Shown here piece after piece: positions 35,456 to 48,291 of a stretch of DNA of 64,000 nt. Source of the stretch: Siphonodentalium dalli (lineage: Eukaryota > Mollusca > Scaphopoda > Gadilida > Siphonodentaliidae); contig CP136069.1 of NCBI GenBank assembly GCA_032622095.1, positions 101,646,278-101,710,277 on the forward strand, in the 5' to 3' direction. Each line of letters begins with the position of its first letter. The first letter of the stretch is position 1. A model generated the notes under the pieces. The model saw only the letters and a list, made by a program, of their open reading frames with translations, was not told the DNA's origin and searched no databases. Made by a program: the position numbers and the translations under genes.

Positions 35456-37571
35456 TGAAAGTGTCAATGACACTGTAGCTCAACTTGGAAAGGGAATAAT
35501 TTAATGTATTACAGTCAATGGAGCGATTAGGAATGTGGAAAGTTGAATGTCTAATACTAGTTTATAGACATGAAGAGAAAAGTAAAATCCAAGATGGCTG
35601 CTGGCGGCCATGTTTTTTCGGCTGAATGACCCCAAAATGAGTCGTTCCCATCTACATGTCATTATTAACATCCATGACAAATTTTATGATGATCAAAGTA
35701 AAGGTACGACATGTAGCCTTTGCTAAAGAATTTAGTCATACAAAGAGTAAAATCCAAGATGGCTGCTGGCGGCCATGTTTTTTGGGCGAATGACCCCAAA
35801 ATTACTCGTTCCCATCTATATGTCAATATTAACATCCATGACAAATTTCATGATGATCAGACGAACAGTACGACATGTGGCCTGTGCTAATGGATTAAAT
35901 TTTGAAATCCAAGATGGCCACTGGCGGCCATGTTTTTTAAAATGACTCGTTCCCATCTACATTCCAATTTCAACAGCCATGACAAATTTTAGGATGATCA
36001 GACTAAAGGTACGACCTGTAGCCCGTGCTAAAGGATTTAGTCATACAAAGAGTAAAATCAAAGATGGCTGCTGGCGGCCATATTTTTTGGCCGAATGACC
36101 CCAAAACGACTCGTTCCCATCTACATGTCATTATTAACATTCATGACAAATTTTATGATGATCAGACTAAAGGTACAACCTGTAGCCCGTGCTAAAGGAT
36201 TTAGTCATACAAAGAGTAAAATCCAAGATGGCTGCTGGCGACCATGTTTTTTGGCCGAATGACCCCAAAATTACTCGTTCCCATCTACATGTCAATATTA
36301 ACATCCATGACAAATTTTATGATGATCAGACTAAAGGTACGACCTGCAGCCCGTGCTAAAGAATTTAGTCATACAAAGAGTAAAATCCAAGATGGCTGCT
36401 GGAGGCCATGTTTTTTGGCCGAATGACCCCAAAATTACTCGTTCCCATCTACATGTCAATATTATCATCCATGACAAATTTCATGATGATCAGACGAACA
36501 GTACGACCTGTGGCCCGTGATAATGGATTAAATTTTGAAATCCAAGATGGCCACTGGCGGCCATGTTTTTTGTCCGAATGACCCCAAAATGACTCGTTCC
36601 CATCTACATTCCAATTTCAACAGCCATGACAAATTTTATGATGATCAGACTAAAGGTACGACCTGTAGCCCGTGCTAAAGAATTTAGTCATACAAAGAGT
36701 AAAATCCAAGATGGCTGCAGGCAGCCATGTTTTTTGGCCGAATGACCCCAAAATGACTCGTTCCCATCTACATGTCATTATTAACATTCATGACAAATTT
36801 TATGATGATCAGACTAAAAGTAGGACCTGTAGCCCGTGCTAAAGGATTTAGTCATACAAAGAGTAAAATCCAAGATGGCTGCTGGCGACCATGTTTTTTG
36901 GCCGAATGACCCCAAAATTACTCGTTCCCATCTACATGTCAATATTAACATCCATGACAAATTTTATGATGATCAGACTAAAGGTACGACCTGCAGCCCA
37001 TGCTAAAGAATTTAGTCATACAAAGAGTAAAATCCAAGATGGCTGCTGGCGGCCATGTTTTTTGTCCGAGTGACCCCAAAATGACTCGTTCCCATCTACA
37101 TGTCATTATTAACATTCTTGACAAATTTTATGATGATCAGAATAAAAGTACGACCTGTAGCCCGTGCTAAAGAATTCTAGTCATACAAAGAGTAAAATCC
37201 AAGATGGCTGCTGGCGGCCATGTTTTTGGGCCGAATGACCCCAAAATTACTCGTTCCCATCTACATGTTAATATTAACATCCATGACAAATTTCATGATG
37301 ATCAGACGAACAGTACGGCCTGTAGCCCGTGCTAATGGATTGAATTTTGAAATCAAAGATGGCCACTGGCGGCCATGTTTTTTTTCCGAATGACCCCAAA
37401 ATTAATCATTCTGGTCTAAATGTTGATGTCAACAGCTATGACAAATTTCATAATGATCCGACCAAAGGTACGACCTGTAGTCTGCATTGTTGACGCCTTA
37501 CGTACACACGTACGACGGACGACAAAGCCATGGCAATAGCTCAAACTTTACAAAGTAAAGTTGAGCTAAAA
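35456..37571 (+). mobile_element. Pearl-like family A, array copy 2 (complete)
   Basis: Leader, twelve to thirteen monomers, and the full 3' tail: GTTGACGCCTTACGTACACA, a short ACGACGGACGACA tract, and the hairpin TAGCTCAAACTTTAC...GTAAAGTTGAGCTA followed by AAA/A. Its first ~1.6 kb equals copy 1; from 37083 on it resembles copies 3-7. Confidence 0.8.
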
Positions 37572-37590
37572 AGGGCCATAACTCTCAAAA

Positions 37591-39560
37591 TGAAAGTGTC
37601 AATGACACTGTAGCTCAACTTGGAAAGGGAATAATTTAATGTATTACAGTCAATGGAGCGATTAGGAATGTGGAAAGTTGAATGTCTATTACTAGTTTAT
37701 AGACATGAAGAGAAAAGTAAAATCCAAGATGGCTGCTGGCGGCCATGTTTTCGGCCGAATGACCCCAAAATGAATTGTTCCCATCTACATGTCATCGTTA
37801 ACATCCATGACAAATTTTATGACGATCAGACTAAAGGTACGACCTGTAGCCCGTGCTAAAGAATTTAATCATACAAAGAGTAAAATCCAAAATGGCTGCT
37901 GGTGGCAATGTTTTTTGGCCAAATGACCCCAAAATTACTCGTTCCCATCTACATGTGAATATTAACACCCATGACAAATTTCATGATGATCAGACGAACA
38001 GTACGACCTGTGGCCCGTGCTAATGGATTAAATTTTGAAATCCAAGATAGCCGCTGGCGGCCATGTTTTTTGTTCGAATGACCCCAAAATGACTCGTTCC
38101 CATTTACATTCCAATTTCAACAGCCATGACAAATTTTATGATGATCAGACTAAAGGTACGACCTGTAGCCCGTGCTAAAGGATTTAGTCATACAAAGAGT
38201 AAAATCCAAGATGGCTGCTGTCGGCCATGTTTTTTGACCGAATGACCCCAAAATGACTCGTTCGCATCTACATCTCATTATTAACATTCATGACAAATTT
38301 TATGATGATCAGACTAAAGGTATGACCTGTAGCCCGTGCTAAAGGATTTAGTCATACAAAGAGTAAAATCCAAGATGGCTGCTGGCCGCCATGTTTTTTG
38401 GCCGAATGACCCCAAAATTACTCGTTCCCATCTACATGTCAATATTAACATCCATGACAAATTTCATGATGATCAGACGAACAGTACGACCTGTGGCCCG
38501 TGCTAATGGATTGAATTTTGAAATCCAAGATGGCCGCTGGCGGCTATTGTTTTTTGTCCGGGACGAATGACCCCAAAATGACTCGTTCTCATCTACATTC
38601 CAATTTCAACAGCCATGACAAATTTTATGATGATCGGACTAAAGGTACGACCTGTAGCCCGTGCTAAAGGATTTAGTCATACAAAGAGTAAAATCAAAGA
38701 TGCCTGCTGGCGGCCATGTTTTTTGACCGAACGACCCCAAAATGACTCGTTCCCATCTACATGTTATTATCAACATTCATGAGAAATTTTATGATGATCA
38801 GACAAAAGGTACGACCTGTAGCCCGTGCTAAATGATTTAGTCATACAAAGAGTAAAATCCAAGATGGCTGATGGCGGCCATGTTTTTGGGCCAAATGACT
38901 CCAAAATTACACGTTCCCATCTACATGTCAATATTAACATCCAAGACAAATTTTATGATGATCAGACTAAAGGTACGACCTGCAGCCCATGCTAAAGAAT
39001 TTAGTCATACAAAGAGTAAAATCCAAGATGGCTGCTGGCAGCCATGTTTTTTGTCCGAGTGACCCCAAAATGACTCGTTCCCATCTACATGTCATTATTA
39101 ACATTCTTGACAAATTTTATGATGATCAGAATAAAAGTACGACCTGTAGCCCGTGCTAAAGAATTCTAGTCATACAAAGAGTAAAATCCAAGATGGCTGC
39201 TGGCGGCCATGTTTTTGGGCCGAATGACCCCAAAATTACTCGTTCCCATCTACATGTTAATATTAACATCCATGACAAATTTCATGATGATCAGACGAAC
39301 AGTACGGCCTGTAGCCCGTGCTAATGGATTGAATTTTGAAATCAAAGATGGCCACTGGCGGCCATGTTTTTTTTCCGAATGACCCCAAAATTAATCATTC
39401 TGGTCTAAATGTTGATGTCAACAGCTATGACAAATTTCATAATGATCCGACCAAAGGTACGACCTGTAGCCTGCATTGTTGACGCCTTACGTACACACGT
39501 ACGACGGACGACAAAGCCATGGCAATAGCTCAAACTTTACAAAGTAAAGTTGAGCTAAAA
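37591..39560 (+). mobile_element. Pearl-like family A, array copy 3
   Basis: A 1,970-bp copy from TGAAAGTGTC to GAGCTAAAA, separated from its neighbours by the 19-bp scrap AGGGCCATAACTCTCAAAA (37572-37590 and 39561-39579). The 68-codon frame at 37653 (MERLGMWKVECLL...) recurs in the same place in each of copies 3-7. It reflects recent copying and shows no protein family. Confidence 0.85.
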
Positions 39561-39579
39561 AGGGCCATAACTCTCAAAA

Positions 39580-41550
39580 TGAAAGTGTCAATGACACTGT
39601 AGCTCAACTTGGAAAGGGAATAATTTAATGTATTACAGTCAATGGAGCGATTAGGAATGTGGAAAGTTGAATGTCTATTACTAGTTTATAGACATGAAGA
39701 GAAAAGTAAAATCCAAGATGGCTGCTGGCGGCCATGTTTTCGGCCGAATGACCCCAAAATGAATTGTTCCCATCTACATGTCATCGTTAACATCCATGAC
39801 AAATTTTATGACGATCAGACTAAAGGTACGACCTGTAGCCCGTGCTAAAGAATTTAATCATACAAAGAGTAAAATCCAAAATGGCTGCTGGTGGCAATGT
39901 TTTTTGGCCAAATGACCCCAAAATTACTCGTTCCCATCTACATGTGAATATTAACACCCATGACAAATTTCATGATGATCAGACGAACAGTATGACCTGT
40001 GGCCCGTGCTAATGGATTAAATTTTGAAATCCAAGATAGCCGCTGGCGGCCATGTTTTTTGTTCGAATGACCCCAAAATGACTCGTTCCCATTTACATTC
40101 CAATTTCAACAGCCATGACAAATTTTATGATGATCAGACTAAAGGTACGACCTGTAGCCCGTGCTAAAGGATTTAGTCATACAAAGAGTAAAATCCAAGA
40201 TGGCTGCTGTCGGCCATGTTTTTTGACCGAATGACCCCAAAATGACTCGTTCGCATCTACATCTCATTATTAACATTCATGACAAATTTTATGATGATCA
40301 GACTAAAGGTATGACCTGTAGCCCGTGCTAAAGGATTTAGTCATACAAAGAGTAAAATCCAAGATGGCTGCTGGCCGCCATGTTTTTTGGCCGAATGACC
40401 CCAAAATTACTCGTTCCCATCTACATGTCAATATTAACATCCATGACAAATTTCATGATGATCAGACGAACAGTACGACCTGTGGCCCGTGCTAATGGAT
40501 TGAATTTTGAAATCCAAGATGGCCACTGGCGGCTATTGTTTTTTGTCCGGGACGAATGACCCCAAAATGACTCGTTCTCATCTACATTCCAATTTCAACA
40601 GCCATGACAAATTTTATGATGATCGGACTAAAGGTACGACCTGTAGCCCGTGCTAAAGGATTTAGTCATACAAAGAGTAAAATCAAAGATGCCTGCTGGC
40701 GGCCATGTTTTTTGACCGAACGACCCCAAAATGACTCGTTCCCATCTACATGTTATTATCAACATTCATGAGAAATTTTATGATGATCAGACAAAAGGTA
40801 CGACCTGTAGCCCGTGCTAAATGATTTAGTCATACAAAGAGTAAAATCCAAGATGGCTGATGGCGGCCATGTTTTTGGGCCAAATGACTCCAAAATTACA
40901 CGTTCCCATCTACATGTCAATATTAACATCCAAGACAAATTTTATGATGATCAGACTAAAGGTACGACCTGCAGCCCATGCTAAAGAATTTAGTCATACA
41001 AAGAGTAAAATCCAAGATGGCTGCTGGCAGCCATGTTTTTTGTCCGAGTGACCCCAAAATGACTCGTTCCCATCTACATGTCATTATTAACATTCTTGAC
41101 AAATTTTATGATGATCAGAATAAAAGTACGACCTGTAGCCCGTGCTAAAGAATTCTAGTCATACAAAGAGTAAAATCCAAGATGGCTGCTGGCGGCCATG
41201 TTTTTGGGCCGAATGACCCCAAAATTACTCGTTCCCATCTACATGTTAATATTAACATCCATGACAAATTTCATGATGATCAGACGAACAGTACGGCCTG
41301 TAGCCCGTGCTAATGGATTGAATTTTGAAATCAAAGATGGCCACTGGCGGCCATGTTTTTTTTTCCGAATGACCCCAAAATTAATCATTCTGGTCTAAAT
41401 GTTGATGTCAACAGCTATGACAAATTTCATAATGATCCGACCAAAGGTACGACCTGTAGCCTGCATTGTTGACGCCTTACATACACACGTACGACGGACG
41501 ACAAAGCCATGGCAATAGCTCAAACTTTACAAAGTAAAGTTGAGCTAAAA
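39580..41550 (+). mobile_element. Pearl-like family A, array copy 4
   Basis: A 1,971-bp copy, nearly identical to copy 3. The differences I noticed are single bases and one extra T near 41357. It has the same leader, monomer order, tail and 19-bp spacer. Confidence 0.85.
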
Positions 41551-41569
41551 AGGGCCATAACTCTCAAAA

Positions 41570-44500
41570 TGAAAGTGTCAATGACACTGTAGCTCAACTT
41601 GGAAAGGGAATAATTTAATGTATTACAGTCAATGGAGCGATTAGGAATGTGGAAAGTTGAATGTCTATTACTAGTTTATAGACATGAAGAGAAAAGTAAA
41701 ATCCAAGATGGCTGCTGGCGGCCATGTTTTCGGCCGAATGACCCCAAAATGAATTGTTCCCATCTACATGTCATCGTTAACATCCATGACAAATTTTATG
41801 ACGATCAGACTAAAGGTACGACCTGTAGCCCGTGCTAAAGAATTTAATCATACAAAGAGTAAAATCCAAAATGGCTGCTGGTGGCAATGTTTTTTGGCCA
41901 AATGACCCCAAAATTACTCGTTCCCATCTACATGTGAATATTAACACCCATGACAAATTTCATGATGATCAGACGAACAGTATGACCTGTGGCCCGTGCT
42001 AATGGATTAAATTTTGAAATCCAAGATAGCCGCTGGCGGCCATGTTTTTTGTTCGAATGACCCCAAAATGACTCGTTCCCATTTACATTCCAATTTCAAC
42101 AGCCATGACAAATTTTATGATGATCAGACTAAAGGTACGACCTGTAGCCCGTGCTAAAGGATTTAGTCATACAAAGAGTAAAATCCAAGATGGCTGCTGT
42201 CGGCCATGTTTTTTGACCGAATGACCCCAAAATGACTCGTTCGCATCTACATCTCATTATTAACATTCATGACAAATTTTATGATGATCAGACTAAAGGT
42301 ATGACCTGTAGCCCGTGCTAAAGGATTTAGTCATACAAAGAGTAAAATCCAAGATGGCTGCTGGCCGCCATGTTTTTTGGCCGAATGACCCCAAAATTAC
42401 TCGTTCCCATCTACATGTCAATATTAACATCCATGACAAATTTCACGATGATCAGACGAACAGTACGACCTGTGGCCCGTGCTAATGGATTGAATTTTGA
42501 AATCCAAGATGGCCACTGGCGGCTATTGTTTTTTGTCCGGGACGAATGACCCCAAAATGACTCGTTCTCATCTACATTCCAATTTCAACAGCCATGACAA
42601 ATTTTATGATGATCGGACTAAAGGTACGACCTGTAGCCCGTGCTAAAGGATTTAGTCATACAAAGAGTAAAATCAAAGATGCCTGCTGGCGGCCATGTTT
42701 TTTGAACCGAACGACCCCAAAATGACTCGTTCCCATCTACATGTTATTATCAACATTCATGAGAAATTTTATGATGATCAGACAAAAGGTACGACCTGTA
42801 GCCCGTGCTAAATGATTTAGTCATACAAAGAGTAAAATCCAAGATGGCTGATGGCGGCCATGTTTTTGGGCCAAATGACTCCAAAATTACACGTTCCCAT
42901 CTACATGTCAATATTAACATCCAAGACAAATTTGATGATGATCAGACTAAAGGTACGACCTGTAGCCCGTGCTAAAGAATTTAGTCATACAAAGAGTAAA
43001 ATCCAAGATGGCTGCTGGCCGCCATGTTTTTTGGCCGAATGACCCCAAAATGACTTGTTCCCATCTACATGTCAATATTAACATCCATGATAAATTTCAT
43101 GATGATCAGACGAACAGTACGACCTGTGGCCCGTGCTAATGGATTGAATTTTGAAATCCAAGATGTCCGCTGGCGGCTATGTTTTTTGTCCGAATGACCC
43201 CAAAATGACTCGTTCCCATCTACATTCCAATTTCAACAGCCATGACAAATTTTATGATGATCGGACTAAAGGTACGACCTGTAGCCCGTGCTAAAGGATT
43301 TAGTCATACAAAGAGTAAAATCAAAGATGCCTGCTGGCGGCCATGTTTTTTGACCGAACGACCCCAAAATGACTCGTTCCCATCTACATGTTATTATCAA
43401 CATTCATGACAAATTTTATGATGATCAGACAAAAGGTACGACCTGTAGCCCGTGCTAAAGGATTTAGTCATACAAAGAGTAAAATCCAAGATGGCTGCTG
43501 GTGGCCATGTTTTTGGGCCAAATGACCCCAAAATTACTCGTTCCCATCTACATGTCAATATTAACATCCATGACAAATTTCATGATGATCAGACGAACAG
43601 TACGACCTGTGGCCCGTGCTAATGGATTAAATTTTAAAATCCAAGATGTCCGCTGGCGGCCATGTTTTTTGTCCGAATGACCCCAAAATGACTCGTTCCC
43701 ATCTACATTCCAATTTCAACAGCCATGACAAATTTTATGATGATCGGACTAAAGGTACGACCTGTAGCCCGTGCTAAAGGATTTAGTCATACAAAGAGTG
43801 AAATCAAAAATGCCTGCTGGCGGCCATGTTTTTTGGCCGAATGACCCCAAAATGACTCGTTCCCATCTACATGTCATTATTAACATTCTTGACAAATTTT
43901 ATGATGATCAGACTAAAAGTACGACCTGTAGCCCGTGCTAAAGAATTTAGTCATACAAAGAGTAAAATCCAAGATGGCTGCTGGCGGCCATGTTTTTTGT
44001 CCGAATGACCCCAAAATGACTCGTTCCCATCTACATTCCAATTTCAACAGCCATGACAAATTTTATGATGATCAGACTAAAGGTACGACCTGCAGCCCAT
44101 GCTAAAGAATTTAGTCATACAAAGAGTAAAATCCAAGATGGCTGCTGGCAGCCATGTTTTTTGTCCGAGTGACCCCAAAATGACTCGTTCCCATCTACAT
44201 GTCATTATTAACATTCTTGACAAATTTTATGATGATCAGAATAAAAGTACGACCTGTAGCCCGTGCTAAAGAATTCTAGTCATACAAAGAGTAAAATCCA
44301 AGATGGCTGCTGGCGGCCATGTTTTTGGGCCGAATGACCCCAAAATTACTCGTTCCCATCTACATGTTAATATTAACATCCATGACAAATTTCATGATGA
44401 TCAGACGAACAGTACGGCCTGTAGCCCGTGCTAATGGATTGAATTTTGAAATCAAAGATGGCCACTGGCGGCCATGTTTTTTTTCCGAATGACCCCAAAA

Positions 44501-44670
44501 TTAATCATTCTGGTCTAAATGTTGATGTCAACAGCTATGACAAATTTCATAATGATCCGACCAAAGGTACGACCTGTAGCCTGCATTGTTGACGCCTTAC
44601 GTACACACGTACGACGGACGACAAAGCCATGGCAATAGCTCAAACTTTACAAAGTAAAGTTGAGCTAAAA
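41570..44670 (+). mobile_element. Pearl-like family A, array copy 5 (longer core)
   Basis: 3,101 bp: the first ~1.3 kb follows copy 4, after which about seven extra monomers (1,130 bp) are present. Leader, tail and 19-bp spacer (44671-44689) are unchanged, so the length change is confined to the core. Confidence 0.85.
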
Positions 44671-44689
44671 AGGGCCATAACTCTCAAAA

Positions 44690-47600
44690 TGAAAGTGTCA
44701 ATGACACTGTAGCTCAACTTGGAAAGGGAATAATTTAATGTATTACAGTCAATGGAGCGATTAGGAATGTGGAAAGTTGAATGTCTATTACTAGTTTATA
44801 GACATGAAGAGAAAAGTAAAATCCAAGATGGCTGCTGGCGGCCATGTTTTCGGCCGAATGACCCCAAAATGAATTGTTCCCATCTACATGTCATCGTTAA
44901 CATCCATGACAAATTTTATGACGATCAGACTAAAGGTACGACCTGTAGCCCGTGCTAAAGAATTTAATCATACAAAGAGTAAAATCCAAAATGGCTGCTG
45001 GTGGCAATGTTTTTTGGCCAAATGACCCCAAAATTACTCGTTCCCATCTACATGTGAATATTAACACCCATGACAAATTTCATGATGATCAGACGAACAG
45101 TATGACCTGTGGCCCGTGCTAATGGATTAAATTTTGAAATCCAAGATAGCCGCTGGCGGCCATGTTTTTTGTTCGAATGACCCCAAAATGACTCGTTCCC
45201 ATTTACATTCCAATTTCAACAGCCATGACAAATTTTATGATGATCAGACTAAAGGTACGACCTGTAGCCCGTGCTAAAGGATTTAGTCATACAAAGAGTA
45301 AAATCCAAGATGGCTGCTGTCGGCCATGTTTTTTGACCGAATGACCCCAAAATGACTCGTTCGCATCTACATCTCATTATTAACATTCATGACAAATTTT
45401 ATGATGATCAGACTAAAGGTATGACCTGTAGCCCGTGCTAAAGGATTTAGTCATACAAAGAGTAAAATCCAAGATGGCTGCTGGCCGCCATGTTTTTTGG
45501 CCGAATGACCCCAAAATTACTCGTTCCCATCTACATGTCAATATTAACATCCATGACAAATTTCATGATGATCAGACGAACAGTACGACCTGTGGCCCGT
45601 GCTAATGGATTGAATTTTGAAATCCAAGATGGCCACTGGCGGCTATTGTTTTTTGTCCGGGACGAATGACCCCAAAATGACTCGTTCTCATCTACATTCC
45701 AATTTCAACAGCCATGACAAATTTTATGATGATCGGACTAAAGGTACGACCTGTAGCCCGTGCTAAAGGATTTAGTCATACAAAGAGTAAAATCAAAGAT
45801 GCCTGCTGGCGGCCATGTTTTTTGACCGAACGACCCCAAAATGACTCGTTCCCATCTACATGTTATTATCAACATTCATGAGAAATTTTATGATGATCAG
45901 ACAAAAGGTACGACCTGTAGCCCGTGCTAAATGATTTAGTCATACAAAGAGTAAAATCCAAGATGGCTGATGGCGGCCATGTTTTTGGGCCAAATGACTC
46001 CAAAATTACACGTTCCCATCTACATGTCAATATTAACATCCAAGACAAATTTGATGATGATCAGACTAAAGGTACGACCTGTAGCCCGTGCTAAAGAATT
46101 TAGTCATACAAAGAGTAAAATCCAAGATGGCTGCTGGCCGCCATGTTTTTTGGCCGAATGACCCCAAAATGACTTGTTCCCATCTACATGTCAATATTAA
46201 CATCCATGATAAATTTCATGATGATCAGACGAACAGTACGACCTGTGGCCCGTGCTAATGGATTGAATTTTGAAATCCAAGATGTCCGCTGGCGGCTATG
46301 TTTTTTGTCCGAATGACCCCAAAATGACTCGTTCCCATCTACATTCCAATTTCAACAGCCATGACAAATTTTATGATGATCGGACTAAAGGTACGACCTG
46401 TAGCCCGTGCTAAAGGATTTAGTCATACAAAGAGTAAAATCAAAGATGCCTGCTGGCGGCCATGTTTTTTGACCGAACGACCCCAAAATGACTCGTTCCC
46501 ATCTACATGTTATTATCAACATTCATGACAAATTTTATGATGATCAGACAAAAGGTACGACCTGTAGCCCGTGCTAAAGGATTTAGTCATACAAAGAGTA
46601 AAATCCAAGATGGCTGCTGGTGGCCATGTTTTTGGGCCAAATGACCCCAAAATTACTCGTTCCCATCTACATGTCAATATTAACATCCATGACAAATTTC
46701 ATGATGATCAGACGAACAGTACGACCTGTGGCCCGTGCTAATGGATTGAATTTTAAAATCCAAGATGTCCGCTGGCGGCCATGTTTTTTGTCCGAATGAC
46801 CCCAAAATGACTCGTTCCCATCTACATTCCAATTTCAACAGCCATGACAAATTTTATGATGATCGGACTAAAGGTACGACCTGTAGCCCGTGCTAAAGGA
46901 TTTAGTCATACAAAGAGTAAAATCAAAGATGCCTGCTGGCGGCCATGTTTTTTGACCGAACGACCCCAAAATGACTCGTTCCCATCTACATGTTATTATC
47001 AACATTCATGACAAATTTTATGATGATCAGACAAAAGGTACGACCTGTAGCCCGTGCTAAAGGATTTAGTCATACAAAGAGTAAAATCCAAGATGGCTGC
47101 TGGTGGCCATGTTTTTGGGCCAAATGACCCCAAAATTACTCGTTCCCATCTACATGTCAATATTAACATCCATGACAAATTTCATGATGATCAGACGAAC
47201 AGTACGACCTGTGGCCCGTGCTAATGGATTAAATTTTAAAATCCAAGATGTCCGCTGGCGGCCATGTTTTTTGTCCGAATGACCCCAAAATGACTCGTTC
47301 CCATCTACATTCCAATTTCAACAGCCATGACAAATTTTATGATGATCGGACTAAAGGTACGACCTGTAGCCCGTGCTAAAGGATTTAGTCATACAAAGAG
47401 TGAAATCAAAGATGCCTGCTGGCGGCCATGTTTTTTGGCCGAATGACCCCAAAATGACTCGTTCCCATCTACATGTCATTATTAACATTCTTGACAAATT
47501 TTATGATGATCAGACTAAAAGTACGACCTGTAGCCCGTGCTAAAGAATTTAGTCATACAAAGAGTAAAATCCAAGATGGCTGCTGGCGGCCATGTTTTTT

Positions 47601-48272
47601 GTCCGAATGACCCCAAAATGACTCGTTCCCATCTACATTCCAATTTCAACAGCCATGACAAATTTTATGATGATCAGACTAAAGGTACGACCTGCAGCCC
47701 ATGCTAAAGAATTTAGTCATACAAAGAGTAAAATCCAAGATGGCTGCTGGCAGCCATGTTTTTTGTCCGAGTGACCCCAAAATGACTCGTTCCCATCTAC
47801 ATGTCATTATTAACATTCTTGACAAATTTTATGATGATCAGAATAAAAGTACGACCTGTAGCCCGTGCTAAAGAATTCTAGTCATACAAAGAGTAAAATC
47901 CAAGATGGCTGCTGGCGGCCATGTTTTTGGGCCGAATGACCCCAAAATTACTCGTTCCCATCTACATGTTAATATTAACATCCATGACAAATTTCATGAT
48001 GATCAGACGAACAGTACGGCCTGTAGCCCGTGCTAATGGATTGAATTTTGAAATCAAAGATGGCCACTGGCGGCCATGTTTTTTTTCCGAATGACCCCAA
48101 AATTAATCATTCTGGTCTAAATGTTGATGTCAACAGCTATGACAAATTTCATAATGATCCGACCAAAGGTACGACCTGTAGCCTGCATTGTTGACGCCTT
48201 ACGTACACACGTACGACGGACGACAAAGCCATGGCAATAGCTCAAACTTTACAAAGTAAAGTTGAGCTAAAA
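44690..48272 (+). mobile_element. Pearl-like family A, array copy 6 (longest)
   Basis: 3,583 bp. It follows copy 5 but carries one more three-monomer block: the segment starting near 46461 is repeated about 483 bp later, at 46944. Spacer 48273-48291 follows. Confidence 0.85.
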
Positions 48273-48291
48273 AGGGCCATAACTCTCAAAA

